A DNA stretch of 64,000 nucleotides from the NCBI GenBank assembly GCA_013400115.1, contig VXBP01002290.1, positions 558,001 through 622,000 of the forward strand. Direction: 5' to 3'. Within the stretch, counting starts at the first letter, position 1. The number at the start of each line of letters is the position of its first letter. The notes under the pieces are model-generated. The model was not told the origin of the DNA and made no database searches. It saw only the letters and a program-made list of their open reading frames with translations. Positions 1-11,589 of the stretch are shown here, piece after piece. The translations under genes and the position numbers were made by a program. This DNA comes from Rhinopomastus cyanomelas (lineage: Eukaryota > Chordata > Aves > Bucerotiformes > Rhinopomastidae).

Positions 1-239
1 TCAAAATGCTAATCTTACCTGAGTTGAGGTACTGGAGTAGTATGTAATCGGGCATCTGCAACTTGAATGACAAGACAGGGTTGCAAACTTTACTGCCACA
101 TGATGTACCAGAATGATTTTTATGTTATTATTTCAGCTGCCTGGGCTTTTGACTGTTGTATGTAAGTGTAGAATTTGACTCGGAATTTGTTAGTATACAG
201 TTGGTGCTCGCAGGTGGCAAAGGTGAGGTCAATTGTGTT

Positions 240-684
240 GAAGGAGGGCCACGAGGATGATCAGAGGGCTGGAGCACCTCTCTATGAGGCTAGACTGAGA
301 GAGTTCTTCAGACTCTTCAGTCTGGAGAAGAGGAGGCTCCCAGGTAACCTTATTGTGGCCTTCCAGAATCTGAAGGGGGGCTACAAAAAAGCTGGAGAGG
401 GACTTCTTAGGATGTCGGGTAGCGACAGGACTAGGGGGAATGGAGCAAAGCTGGAGATGGGTAGATTTAGAGTGGATTTGAGGAGGACGTTCTTCGCCGG
501 GAGAGTGGTGAGAGCCTGGAATGGGCTGCCCAGGAGGGTGGTGGAAGCCTTGTCCTTGGAGGTGTTTAAGGCCAGGCTGGATGAGGCTCTGTCCAGCCTG
601 ATCTAGGGTGGGGTGTCCCTGCCGATGGCAGGGGAGTTGGAACTGGATGATCCTGTGGTCCCTTCTAACTCAGAGTGATTCTGT
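240..684 (+). mobile_element. CR1 LINE fragment, 3' end of ORF2 (type A)
   Basis: Sense-strand 5'-truncated CR1 non-LTR retrotransposon inside a UTP6 intron. The frame reads the C-terminal end of the CR1 ORF2 protein: LFSLEKRRLPGNLIVAFQNL, GSDRTRGNG, VDLRRTFFAGRVVRAWNGLP and FKARLDEAL, stopping at 604-606. A 3' UTR follows and ends in AGTGATTCTGT near 684. This part lies downstream of the catalytic domain, so the copy cannot encode an active enzyme. An open frame begins at 175, but the CR1 homology starts only near 240 and no host gene is implied. The 3' tail joins directly to a second CR1 3' end. Confidence 0.9.
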
Positions 685-778
685 CACTTCGTCTAGGTCA
701 TCTTGCTGTGTCAGGGGGATTGGACTAGATGATCTTTTGAGGTCCCTTCCAGTCCCTATTGATTCTATGATTCTATGA
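685..778 (+). mobile_element. CR1 3' UTR fragment (type B) joined to type A
   Basis: About 94 bases matching the 3' end of a different CR1 type. It has TTGGACTAGATGATCTTTTG and then GGTCCCTTCCAGTCCC, and ends in two ATTCTATG-like octamers at about 762-778. The same 3' sequence is seen, inverted, at 10974-11060. It starts abruptly after the type A tail and has no coding part. Confidence 0.85.
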
Positions 779-1311
779 ATCTGAAGAACCATCTGAGTTA
801 GGAGAACAATCCTATTGGTTATACCTCCTCTGGAACGAATGGATCACCTCTATGTGGATGGTGATTTTTATTCCAAACGCCTCTTAGAGAAGCTGTGGTG
901 AACAGTACAAATCTGACAATTTACTTTGTAAACTTAGCCTTGTAAATCTGCACAGCGTTCAGTCGTCGTCCTTCCTGTGCTGGACAATACTGTGACCTGA
1001 TCATAGTAATGCAAGTGGTCGCAGAAACATGCTGTCTTTACCTCTAAAGTGATTGGTGAGATTATGGGTTTGTGACTTAGGCAGCATCTCTGTTAACTGC
1101 AGTTCAGAAGGGTTTGACTTAACTAAGTTTGACTGTCTGGTAATACTTGAAAGCTTGTCAGTACTAAAGACACAAGAGAAACTCTATTGAAGGCAAAGCA
1201 GCAGAGAAGTGCATTTTTCCACTACAGTTTCATAACAGCTTGTAAACTTTTGTGATGAAACCTTGGTGGTTCAGAACTGCAGTGGATAAAACAAATCATC
1301 TTCTTTTACAG

Positions 1312-1375
1312 AATGCAAAACATCAGCTTAGCAAGGTGTTTTCTTCCATGTTGGCTATTCATTCCAATAAACCAG
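1312..1375 (+). CDS. UTP6: UTP6 exon a (first visible)
   Basis: Follows TTTTACAG and ends before GTAAAT. It starts on a codon boundary and encodes 21 residues including LSKVFSSMLAIHSNKP, ending with one base of a split codon. It begins near residue 120 of the full protein by comparison with recalled human UTP6. Confidence 0.93.
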
Positions 1376-4300
1376 GTAAATAAAATAATGACAAGCGTTG
1401 CCTAAATAACTTGAGTATGGATGATGTAGTATTGGTTTAAATTCTTACAGATTTCAGTTCCTACTCTTTTTTTCTTTGCCTTGATGCTTCTTAAGAGAGA
1501 AGGGCTCTTACAGGGATTGTGCTGAGCAATCAAAAGGTGATGTGAAATGGGAGTCCCTGTGATCTGAATAACCTGTTCCCAGATAGACCGGGGACTAGGT
1601 AAATGGTTCACAGGTAAATGTCTGGTTTTTGGCTTTTGAAGACATAATGGTACAGCATTAGACCTGTAGCTGTACCAGATTAAACTTCCTGAGTCTCCTT
1701 AGCTGCTTAGGTCTGTCCTTTAACTTGATTTTACATGAGAGATAATCAGTCTTACTTAATTGCTGAAGAGCTCATGGATTATGCTGGGTGGGTACACTGA
1801 ACAAAACCAATCTGTGCATCCCGAAGAGCAGCTACAGAATGAAGTCTCATGACCAGTCGCTTGCTTTGCCTTAATTTATTGCTATCTATTGCAGAACTGT
1901 GGATTATGGCGGCAAAATGGGAAATGGAGACACAACTCTCATCAGAAAGTGCCAGGCACTTGTTCCTTCGTGCTTTGCGCTTCCATCCAGAGTGCCCAAA
2001 AATTTACCAAGAAGTGAGTTCCTGCTTTTCTTCTCTGACCAGTTACTTGATCAATTGGAGCAAATCAGTCCAGTATATTTCTCAGATCAGGCTGAGAAAA
2101 CTGGTAAAAACTTCCTCATTTCTAAGAAAATGTTTTCAGAAAGGCCAAAGAACCAAAAGCAACTAAAAGCTTTGGGCTGGTAGCGTTTCTCAATGTTTAG
2201 CAAATGCTGTGCTTGTGTATACAGAATGAGAGGTTTATAGTGTTCATAGGAAAATGTGTCAGAATTGCCTGCTAAACTACTGTAAATTCTGCTAGGACAT
2301 AGTTCTCTGGATTAGCTCTGGCATCCTTAGCCTTTGCTAGGAAACGTGGTGTTCTTTGGAGGCAAGTTACGGTTTATAGAGTCACTATAAAGAGGGAGTT
2401 TCTGCTTTTTTTAGAATAACTTCTCAGTAAATATGTAGGGCACGTACCTGTATGCACAAACTGTCTCAGGCTCTCAGACGTCTGTAGGATTTTGGAAAAA
2501 TCCTGATCTGTTGCTCCTCAGATAGAGCTTGTTTTACCACATTTAAGGACTTTGATGTTTTATGATTTATCCTCACTCCCCCAATAATTTCATTCAATGC
2601 TCTGTCTCTTGCAGTATTTCAGAATGGAGCTGATGCATGCTGAAAAACAAAGGAAGGAAAAGAAGGCATTTGAAAAAGCAAAGATAGACTTGGTAGGTCC
2701 TGTAAACTTCATTAAGTTTAAACTTCGGCTTGTGTATCCCACATCTGAATGCAGTTTCAGGGGATCTGTAATAGCTTATTTGAGAACAGCTTAAAGAAAG
2801 CTTTTATTTACTGCTAAGCTTTTCCAGTATTGGCTGATGCTCAGCTCAAGTATTTCATACACTGATTTTGTTCTTTACAATTGTAAATTCTTTCATTACA
2901 TCCACAAGTTTGGAAGTTGATAGTAATTTCTGAAAATGAGTAGTTAAACTTACTTTATGTAATTTGCACAAGGCAGTTGTAAAGAAGTATGAGATCTAGA
3001 CTGAGAAAAGTATAAGTATTTTCTGCTGGTTTTTTCATGTTTGCAAAAATGGTAGCTGAAACATAAAAACAATATGTTGCTTGATATTTCAGGGTGAATT
3101 CAATTATTCTGAAGAGATTCTCAATGGGGAAGTGGCTCGCATTGTCTACAGGGAAGCTGCTCAGAAAATTAAAGGTGATTGAACATTTCTTGTGCTTACT
3201 CAATAAGAAAATTACTGCCTTTCCCTCTCCAGTACATAATGTAGGTATCTCCTTGTGTCTATTTAAGCTGTGTTTTCAAATATACTGTCTTTTCAGTAGA
3301 GCCTAGAAAATGACAAAATATATAGTGTTGATAGCCTGCAGCACGGTTAGGAAATCAGAACTGATGCCTCTTCCAGTACAACCTTTTTTGGCTTGTTTAC
3401 TGAATACTAGGTTAAAACAAGTCAGTTAGCACCACTGACAGAGCAGGAAGAATTCAGACTCTTAACAAAGCAGGTTAGATTACTTAAAATTAACCAGGCT
3501 TGGCAGAATTCATCATTTAATTCAGAGAATGGGTAAAATAACTGCAAGGTAATAGCAGATATATCTGAGAATCCATGGTAGATGGGGATGTTTTGGAAGC
3601 AAGTGGGCAAAATATGATAATAATATTGAAAAGTAGTGGGGGAAAAGGACATGAGATGAAATTGCAGAAAAAGTGGGCTTAGTTTAAATTCCCGGTGAAA
3701 TAGTGGAATGAGTAGATAGACAATTGATTTATGAGTACCTAAAAATAAGGAGGTGAGTAATGACCAGTAGGGATTGACAGTGAGCTAATTATGTCAAGTC
3801 ATCTCGGTGGGTGTTCTCAAAGTTAGGTATACAAGATGAATGGATGTAATTTATGGACGTACACTGTGTGTAGCTTTGGAGAGGTCTGTCTCAAGTCTGC
3901 AGCCTTCTATGTTTTCACGGCAGTCAAAATGAAGGAGTAGAAGAGGTGCCGATTGAATTTACAGGTGGAACCAGGCTGGAAGGATCTTTCAGGATGGGAC
4001 TTACATAGCACTTTGGAGTCTGGAACATCCTGCCTCTCATGGCCTTTTTTTGTAGCTGCTGAACACGAAGTTGTGAAGAATATAGGCAGGCAATCAAAAT
4101 CCTAACATATGGCTTGTCGTATGGATGGAACTCAGGCATTTATAGAAAAGTAAAGGGTATTTATCTCGATGATTAAATGTTTGCTGTCTTGACCAAAGCT
4201 TGAAAAAATACAAAAATGCAAAGTGTGTGGTGGATGGCAATGCTCAATAGCTTGTTTTTGTTGTTTGGGAATGTAGGTGTTGAATTCCATCTGGCTGTGC

Positions 4301-7300
4301 TTTCTGTTGCAAAGCTCTTCAATTTCACTCAAGATTTACAAAAAGAAATTCTTGAAAGGTGAGGTGTGGATTTGTATTGTGGTTGCAGAGTTTGTTTGTT
4401 TGGTTTGTTTTTAAAGAAACTGTTCTATAACTGCTCTAATTTATAATGGGATAACAGCTTAACAACTAAAGACTGTTCCACTAGAGAAATAGAGTTAAAG
4501 CCTGTGAGAAATCCTTTAAGAAAACAAAAGCATGAGGCAATCATGCTCTTTAGAAAAGGATCCTTGTGTGTGTCTTGAGAAAAGGCTTTGAGACGCTGCT
4601 AAGAAACATTTAGATGAACACAGTTATCAGTGAATAATTACTTGGTTTCTGTACATGTACTGCAGGACCAGTGCATTTTCCCAGTGTACATTGTGATACT
4701 TTTGCAGCTTGTTCTCCCTCAAAGCTTTCTGTCTAAGGCTATTGATGTTATTACTGGAAAAGATTCATATCAGTGGCTAATATTTTGTCTTTTTCTTGCT
4801 GAAAGATAAAATTTTTTTTCTCTAGCATTTGGTTACTTAGAATTCATTGTTTCTCTGCCAGTGTAATGACACTTCTAAACATACCTTAGGTGAGGGTTAT
4901 TATTGACTTGGTGTCTTTAGTTTGCAGAGCAAGTTCGCTGATGATCCTCTTACATGGGACTACATGGCCCGTCGTGAGCTGGAGATGGGGTCCCTGCAGC
5001 CCACAGAAAAGGCCACAAAACAGATGAAAGTATCTGAAATGACCCAGAGAGAGGAACGATGTTGTGCAGTCTTTGAAGAGGCTGTGAGAGCAGTCCCAAC
5101 AGGTGAAGAGCTCTGCCTGCATTTAAACATCATTTTTTTCCTGCTATTTTTGCATATTGTGAAAGGTGGGGGCAGGCCCAACCATACCTGACACAAGATA
5201 GTTTTTAGATTCTACCTTTTGGGTTTTATTTTATAGATTATCTGGGTTATTTTCTTGTGTATGTATGCGCTCAAAGAAGCTGCTTAACTGTGAAAGTGCT
5301 TTTTGTTGCTTGTTAGCTTTTATTAGTGTGGTTTAACCAATGAAGAGAATGCCCACAGATTAATAGAATTTTGGGAGTTGTAAACAGAACTGAAGTTTAT
5401 TGCTGGTTACCTGCCAGGAAGCAATGCTTTTCAGTTGCTGGTGGAGTGGATACCCAGTGTCAATATCTGGCATTGCAGTTACTCTTAAAAGAGGCTCTCG
5501 AGTCTGTCTGTGGAGTGGACCAAACTTGGTGCTTATGTAGCCTCTGGTGACAAGGATTTTCCCTACTGCCCGTGGGTGTCCTCAGGGAAAGGAGCATAAA
5601 TTGTGACAGAGTTTAGCTGAGGTTTCAGTGGATAAAGAGCTTGATGCTTTTTAGAAAGATTTATTGGCTGTAGCTTATACTGGGAAGCTGTTTGTGCAGT
5701 TTTTAAGCGAGGGGACTTTTAAAATACAACATTTTAAAACAAAGTTGTCATTAACCTGTAGTGCTTGGATTCTCTGTATTCCTTAAACACAAGTGTTTGT
5801 GCTTGCTTCTGTGATTCCATAAAATGTGATGATCTGCCTTTGATCCTCCAGAGAACATGTGGAAATGCTACATCACTTTTTGCTTGGAGCGATACAACAG
5901 GAAAACCAACAGTGAAAACTTAAAGCAAAAGGTAAAAGCTTATTAAAAATCATTAGCAACATATCATCCCTATTTTTACTAACATCTGTAATCTATCAGA
6001 TAAGGAGCAAATATATTTTGACATTTTCTTGTAAACACTTACCTGCAGCCATCATTAAAAATCATTTAGTCTTCCTCTGAGGGGATCACTTACGGTCAGG
6101 CTCATGTGGGGCCTGCCTGAATGTGTATAGTGGGCATAACCCAGCCTTGTCTGTAAAGTGACTTTTTCGGATGGAAGAGTGCAAACTTGTTAATGTTCAC
6201 TGACAGTCCTGCAAGCCTGTGCGTGTTCAAAGGAAAGGATGAATTACAATGACTCTTGCAAGGAAGTCTGAGTAAAATTTGGTGCTGGCACATAGTTATG
6301 CATCTGTGCTTTGGTGTGACACTGTGAATTCACCAATGTGCACTTTGCTTCCCTTTTTTATACAGTAAAAGAACAGTGCTGCATTGTTCCTATTTTTCTT
6401 AAGGGAAAAGTGTGATTCAAGTACTCGGATTTTCCCTTTATCTTGAAATGTACGTGGGTACTTCAAGCATTAGATATGCAGCTTTTACTGAATTTCAGCA
6501 CCATGTTGATTTGCTGATCTGTGGGGCTTCTCATAATGCTGGGAACTGGAGTATGCAAGAATAATGCTGTTTACATTTTCTTTCTTTTTGACTCTAGAGG
6601 CTGGAGAGGACACTGAGCGTGTTCAACAATGCCCATGAATCCAGTTTGCTGCCAGAAGCTCTCTATAAGCAGTGGGTAAGAGTTGACACAACAGTGGGTT
6701 GTGAGACCGTACTGCCTTACTTTCCTGTCAGTCTTTAACATTTTGAATTGATAGAAGGGTGGGCAATATTTTGATCAAGTCCTTGTTTTCCAGAAAGGTG
6801 ATTAGCTCTGTCTGCTGCTTTGTTTTAGCTTCAGCTGTTACTGGAATCCAGCCTCTTTGAAAAGGCTACAGAAGTGGCAGAAGCTGCAACTAAGTGTTTC
6901 AGCCTGTCAGTGGAAATGTGGCAGATGAGGCTGCAGGTGATGATCCAACTGAAAAGTGATAATGTCACACAGTGTTTTGAAGAAGCTGTTAAGCAAGTAA
7001 AATCTAAGGTCTGTACTGTTTTTATGGACATGCATGCAGTAGTCTTAGGCTGGAAACTTCTGATATTTATTTGATAGGCTAGGGTTTTTTCCCCAAGATG
7101 AAGTCCCTAATCATACTTAAGGTCAAAAATAATTCATGTAACTGTTCCATTCAGAAGCACTAAAGTACTGTAAATTCACTTCAAATTCACAGTTTTAATG
7201 ACTGAATGCTCGGCATTTTACATACTTTTCGTAGCAATCAGCTGGTATTCTTGATGTCTTACTTGAAAAATGTGTTTCTTTTGCTTCACTGCCCTGGTGA

Positions 7301-9824
7301 TACTTGTGTGTGGTATTTCAAGCCTTGATTAGCTATGTGCTCTCTTACTGTTGCATTTCAAACCCCGAAGTGAGGAAGTTACCTCTGTATTGCGGTGTTT
7401 GATGCAGAAGAACTTTGTCCTGTAGGTGAGGAAGGAAACAAGAAGTTGTTTCAGTTTGTAGTCTAAAGCAGTTGTTCTAAGAGCTATGTCTGAGGGACCA
7501 TTTTAGAGCAGCTGTAGTGTAGAACCTGGCTGATGTGTTTCTGTAAATTGGGGTCATTGTTTCCATAATTTGTCTGCTTACCTTGTAGGGCGCTTTGACA
7601 TTATGGACACTCTGGGTAGAGTGGAGTGAAGGCACGCACAGCAAAGAAGACACAGAGGCTCTCTACAAGGTATTTAGCTAATAGAAATCTACTTTAGGTG
7701 ACAGTGTGCTAAAAAATGGGAACAGTGTATGGATGGAAGATGTAACAAATGTTGGGTATGGCTGTTCCTCCATGGGTGTGTCAGTATCAGGGAATTTCAA
7801 GTAGAAGTGTATGTTACCAGAAGTCATTTGACGAAGGCTCATATAAGCACAAATGTCATTTCCATGCTTTCCAGACATGTAGATACTTGAAAGCCCATCC
7901 AATCCTGGACTTTTTACTTCTACTTTGTGGTCTAGAGTTTTTTAAATTTGTCAGATGTTTGTCTGAGCATGGAAAAGACAATGTCCTAATCTGAGTGAAA
8001 ACACAGACCTTGTTAACTCAACTCAAGAACAAAACTGGGCCTTTAATCTCACTGTAAATTCCCTAAATAGCTTAGGACAAAATGTTTCCTTTTTGCCTGG
8101 CATGTTGTATTTGGTTCCCCCTGTCCCACCCCATTTACAGTGTCTGTATTTCAGCTAAAAGCTTTAATTCAGTTGTTTGCAGGACATTGTGAAATCCTCT
8201 GTGTGAAGTATTTTAGGGAAGTGCGGTGGACAGCTGTATGAAGTCTCAGAAGAGATGTATATCTCAGGTTGTAACAAATGTTTTAATTTGAAAGAAATAC
8301 TGGATGTGCTACCTAATGCTGTCTGTCAGACATGAGTTGCGTTTTTGTCTCGTACTTGGTCTTTCTTGTGAGATATGCTTTATGTCAGATGCATAATTAG
8401 GGAGAAGGTACTATTTGGTTTCTTTTCCCTTGTTCCTTTTAACTGCAGCTTATGTGATTTGTCATTTCTTTTGTTGTTTTCCTTTTAAACTTGCAGAGAT
8501 CCTTACATGCCACAAATCCTGCTGAATCTGTGACTATGAAAGAAAAATATCTTGACTGGGCTTACAGAAGTGGTGGTTATAAGAAAGTTAAAAGAGTCTT
8601 TACCAGGTGACATATACAACTTTCAAACCTGAATGTTCTAGGGTTTATGTTAGAGGCTTGAAGTCTAAAGTTACTTATGTGTTTTTGCACCAGCTTGTGT
8701 GAAAATCGTCCGTTTTCACTTGACTTCTTCAGGAAGATGATTCAAATAGAAAAGGAGCAAGTAAGTTGAATTTCCCATTATCGCCTTGTATTTGTAAAAT
8801 ACACTTCTGACTTTGGATTTAAATAGGAAACATGGCGTATGAGTAGTGTCATTAGTGTGTGATCAGTTCACATTTGTCTTGTAAAGTTGATTCATAGCAT
8901 GTAATTCAAAACCAAGTTCCATGGTAACTAATCTTTGGCTCTGTGTGTGTGTGCATGTAATTACCGTGACTTTCTTTGTGAGAGTCTAATCAAGCTGCAG
9001 ATTAACTTCTGTACTAAATAAATGGCCTTTTAATACCTCCTTTTATTAGGAATCCTGCAAAATGCTTCATCTGAGAGAATACTATGAACGTGCCTTGAGA
9101 GAGTTTGGTTCAACAGATTCTGGTAAGAGGGCTTTATTTATTTATTTATGTATTTATTCACTCAGTGCTGCCTCTTTTATTTCTGTTCGTTTCAAAAGAT
9201 AGCTGTTTGTTCTGCCCTGGTGATTGCTGTCATGCAGAGTGGAACTTATTTCTTCTGTGCCATGGAAGCGAGCCTTCGCTCACAGCACAGGGTCATTGTT
9301 CACAGTGGGGTGCTTCAGCAGAACTACCAGCAAATTAGGTTTTGATGCTGGCTGGTATAAGAGGGGCATATCACCTTCAATTTGGATTTGCAAACAGTAT
9401 GGAACGATGTTTTTACATTCAAGATGTCTTCGGTGTTCCTTTGAAAAAAGTAAACAGCTCAATTATTGCTGCATTATTTCTTCGGGATGTCACTGTTCCA
9501 GCTGGGAACAGAACCCAGGATTTTGGTTCTCAGGGGGGCAGAGGGTTGTAGTTTGACAAATAAACCTCATTGCTTTAACATCAAGGATACAACAGTTTCT
9601 AGCTGAGGTTTAGTATGTTTGTTAAGTAGTATTCAGTCAAAATCTAACCTGAACTTTATTTTGAAGGTATCTGGCTGGATTATATCAAAGAGGAGCTAAG
9701 TCATCCCCACGGGAAACCAGAAAACTGTGGGAGCATTCACTGGCGAGCTATGAAGATGTTGGAGGGAGACCTGGTGGAAGATTTTGTTTCCAAATACACT
9801 TTATTGCAAACTGGACATTTATGA
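1312..9824 (+). CDS. UTP6: UTP6 small-subunit processome component (5'-partial, 14 exons)
   Basis: UTP6 belongs to the UTP-B module of the nucleolar small-subunit processome, which works with U3 snoRNP in early pre-18S rRNA cleavage. The visible exons are 1312-1375, 1895-2013, 2615-2692, 3093-3174, 4277-4358, 4921-5102, 5852-5931, 6598-6675, 6829-7008, 7589-7669, 8497-8606, 8694-8760, 9050-9122 and 9667-9824. Every intron is GT-AG, every junction keeps frame, and the sum is 1434 nt (477 residues plus TGA). The translation follows the recalled human protein (about 597 aa) from its LSKVF segment to the terminal QTGHL, so roughly 120 N-terminal residues lie off the left edge. Half-a-TPR (HAT) features are visible: LWIMAAKWEME then ARHLFLRAL, DPLTWDYMARRELE, LWTLWVEWSEG, YLDWAYRSGGYKK and IWLDYIKEEL. 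No frameshift or internal stop is seen, so the gene looks functional. The 3' UTR seems short; only a variant GATAAA hexamer follows the stop within a few bases. Identification is very secure; single exon edges are by eye. Confidence 0.96.
1895..2013 (+). CDS. UTP6: UTP6 exon b
   Basis: Follows TATTGCAG and ends before GTGAGT. Encodes LWIMAAKWEME and LFLRALRFHPECPKIYQE, a classic HAT helix pair with its conserved W, AR and ERAL-like positions. The open frame runs past the donor to 2166 by chance. Confidence 0.96.
2615..2692 (+). CDS. UTP6: UTP6 exon c
   Basis: Follows TCTTGCAG and ends before GTAGGT. 26 complete codons beginning YFRMELMHAEKQRKEK, the charged helix that completes the HAT unit of the previous exon. 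Confidence 0.95.
3093..3174 (+). CDS. UTP6: UTP6 exon d
   Basis: Follows TGATATTTCAG and ends before GTGATT. Encodes NYSEEILNGEVARIVYREAA, aligning with the human segment that contains DYSEEILKGELAWIIY. Ends one base into a codon. Confidence 0.93.
4277..4358 (+). CDS. UTP6: UTP6 exon e
   Basis: Follows GGAATGTAG and ends before GTGAGG. Encodes VEFHLAVLSVAKLFNFTQ and then DLQKEILE, matching the human FHVSLLSIAQLFDF region. Both ends split codons and join in frame to the exons on either side. Confidence 0.93.
4921..5102 (+). CDS. UTP6: UTP6 exon f
   Basis: Follows GTGTCTTTAG and ends before GTGAAG. 60 complete codons plus a split one at each end. Contains DDPLTWDYMARRELEM (HAT helix), a variable linker rich in T, K and Q, and EERCCAVFEEAVRAVPT. 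Confidence 0.95.
5852..5931 (+). CDS. UTP6: UTP6 exon g
   Basis: Follows GATCCTCCAG and ends before GTAAAA. Encodes ENMWKCYITFCLERYNRK, nearly identical to the human MWKCYITFCLERFTKK stretch. Confidence 0.95.
6598..6675 (+). CDS. UTP6: UTP6 exon h
   Basis: Follows TGACTCTAG and ends before GTAAGA. 26 codons, RLERTLSVFNNAHES, SLLPEALYKQW; corresponds to the human RLERTMTVFRKAHE segment. Confidence 0.93.
6829..7008 (+). CDS. UTP6: UTP6 exon i
   Basis: Follows TGTTTTAG and ends before GTCTGT. 60 codons beginning LQLLLESSLFEKATEVAEAA and including MWQMRLQVMIQLKSDN, then CFEEAVKQVK. The donor is less canonical than its neighbours, but the frame and homology fit it. Confidence 0.92.
7589..7669 (+). 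CDS. UTP6: UTP6 exon j
   Basis: Follows ACCTTGTAG and ends before GTATTT. 27 codons, GALTLWTLWVEWSEG then SKEDTEALYK, matching human LWISWAEWSEG and SQEDTEAVFK. Confidence 0.94.
8497..8606 (+). CDS. UTP6: UTP6 exon k
   Basis: Follows AACTTGCAG and ends before GTGACA. Encodes ESVTMKEKYLDWAYRSGGYK, one of the most conserved parts of the family. Confidence 0.96.
8694..8760 (+). CDS. UTP6: UTP6 exon l
   Basis: Follows TTTGCACCAG and ends before GTAAGT. Encodes ENRPFSLDFFRKMIQIEKEQ; it lies only 87 bases after the previous exon. Confidence 0.96.
9050..9122 (+). CDS. UTP6: UTP6 exon m
   Basis: Follows TTTTATTAG and ends before GTAAGA. Encodes ESCKMLHLREYYERALREFG, a HAT unit with the typical REYYERAL. 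Confidence 0.95.
9133..9160. repeat. (TTTA)n simple repeat in UTP6 intron
   Basis: TTTATTTATTTATTTATG followed by TATTTATTC, just after the donor of UTP6 exon m. Confidence 0.8.
9667..9824 (+). CDS. UTP6: UTP6 terminal coding exon
   Basis: Follows TATTTTGAAG. Encodes IWLDYIKEELSHPHGKPENC and later HWRAMKMLEG, ending LLQTGHL and TGA at 9822-9824. The C-terminus has the same end as human UTP6. Confidence 0.96.
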
Positions 9825-10860
9825 CAAATGATAAATACTGAAATAATGACATTAGAGATGTTTTTTTAAAACTTGATTGTATTAAGGTAAATATGCGCTG
9901 GGTGATACTAAAACGTACCTTCCTGACATTCTTGCACGTGTGGAAAAAATAATTTCCCCAACTACAGTTCTTTCTGGTGTTGCTTTTTTCAGTGTGAAGC
10001 TTGAGGAGAAAGCAAAGGCATCTCGGAGGATGTTCTTCACTGAGTCTTATTTTGAGAGCAAGCTTTTCCTCTGCTTCCTCCAGAAGGAAGTCATAATGCA
10101 TCAGCGTTTACACTGGAAAACCAATATTACAGCACACATATGCAGAAAACAACCCCTAAAACATAGAAACTACACCTGTGGGAAATACTTGTGTCTTACT
10201 AAGTGTCTCAGTAAGTTGAATAATGGAAACACTGGAGAATAATGTGTAAAATGATGGTATTTATTGTTTCTTGATCTGTAATCCTCTTTTCAAATGCAAA
10301 GCCAACCTCTGTTCATGTTTGCATCTGAAACTGTAATTCGTTGAGGTGACTATGAAATGCAGAGGGGAGCTGAGATCTGTTACACTGTCCCTCATGTGAC
10401 AGTACAAAGGCCTGATCTGTAACAGCGTCTGAAAAATGGGTAAGAGTACTGAGACGGTGCTGGCCTGGGCTGTGTGGAGAGCCACATTTTCCTATGTCAA
10501 ACCCATTACATTACGTAAATGCTCTCCTCAGCACACTACAGTGTGCCTGGGGGAAGTGTAGGAACATGCAGCCAGTGCCTTTGTCATCTCCCAGTGATGA
10601 TAACTTGACAATATGGAGAAATACTTTTCACACGGGTAGAAACTGCAGATCCTCTCCTGCAACACATTCCAGTAACTGACCCGCAAAACTATTCATTCCA
10701 CCATTTCTGGAAGCAGGCCCCTAGTTTGCCAACACATCTGCTTCCTTACAGAACTGACACTTTGCTACCTGCAGCACCTTCACCTGTATGAGCTTCTTAA
10801 AAGCACTTCTGGTTGATGCTTGTGGAGCAGACCTAGTTCTGGTCAGCACAGGTGCTTCCC
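9825..10860. other. UTP6-COPRS intergenic spacer
   Basis: No gene is seen. A variant poly(A) hexamer GATAAA lies at about 9830-9835, just after the UTP6 stop, and may serve it; no canonical AATAAA is close. Several short open frames here show no family resemblance. Confidence 0.5.
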
Positions 10861-10915
10861 TGCTTTGGGGGCTTGGGCTAGATGCTTTTCAGACCTCCCT
10901 TCCAACCACCAGCAC
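10860..10915 (+). mobile_element. Small diverged CR1 3'-end remnant
   Basis: GGGCTTGGGCTAGATG followed by CCTCCCTTCCAACCACC resembles the 3' UTR of CR1 on the + strand (compare GGACTAGATGATCTTTT and GGTCCCTTCCAA elsewhere in the window). It is short and lacks the tail octamers. Confidence 0.5.
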
Positions 10916-10973
10916 TGTTTCCCATCTCTGGATGCTTTTCTCTCATTGTGCTTCTAGCACAAAGTATGAAGTG

Positions 10974-11505
10974 ATCATAGAATCATAAGGGATTGGAAGG
11001 GACCTCAAAAGATCATCTAGTCCAATCCACCTGCCACAGCAGGATCACCTAGACCAAGTCGCATAGGAACACATCCAGGCAGGTTTTAAACATCTCCAGT
11101 GAAGGAGACTCCACAACTCCTCTTGGCAGCCTGTTCCAGTGCTTTGTCACCCTCACTGAAGAAGGTCCTTCTCATATTTATGTGGAACCTCCTATGTTCC
11201 AGTTTACAACCATTGCCCCTTGTCCTATCACTAGATGACATTGAGAAGAGCCTGGCTCCATCCTCCTGACACCCACCCTTCAAATATTTGTAGACATTAA
11301 TGAGGTCACCCCTCAGTCTCCTTTCCTCCAAGCTAAAGAGACCCAGCTCCCTCAGCCTCTCCTCATACGGGAGGTGCTCCACCTCCTTCATTATCCTCGT
11401 TGCTCTACACTGGACTCCCTCCAGTAGCTCCACATCCCTCTTGAACTGAGGGGCCCAGAACTGGACACAATACTTAAGATGTGGTCTCACTATTGTCAGC
11501 ACTAA
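10974..11505 (-). mobile_element. CR1 LINE fragment (type B), minus strand, beside COPRS promoter
   Basis: Reverse-strand CR1 with its 3' tail TCATAGAATCATAAGG at the left and a 5' truncation near 11505. The minus frame reads IVRPHLKYCVQFWAPQFKRD, YEERLRELGLFSLEERRLRG, YKYLKGGCQEDGARLF and SSDRTRGNG, the C-terminal region of CR1 ORF2. It lies within about 100 bases of the CpG island edge, in antisense orientation to COPRS. Confidence 0.92.
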
Positions 11506-11589
11506 ACGGCCCCAGAGCCTGGGGCAGACATTGCTATTTCCTTGTAACTTCTCACAGCTCTTCCTTCTCTCCTCTTCCCCGCAGTTTTG

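Larger units (their letters stand above)
1..1311 (+). other. Partial UTP6 intron
   Basis: From the left edge to the acceptor at 1311. I see no exon in it. It contains the composite CR1 at 240-778, the only recognisable element; the rest is unremarkable intronic sequence. Confidence 0.8.

Noticed and set aside
175..606. 143-codon open frame as a host gene
   Set aside because: From about 240 it is the CR1 ORF2 C-terminus; the part before that is chance extension in a UTP6 intron.
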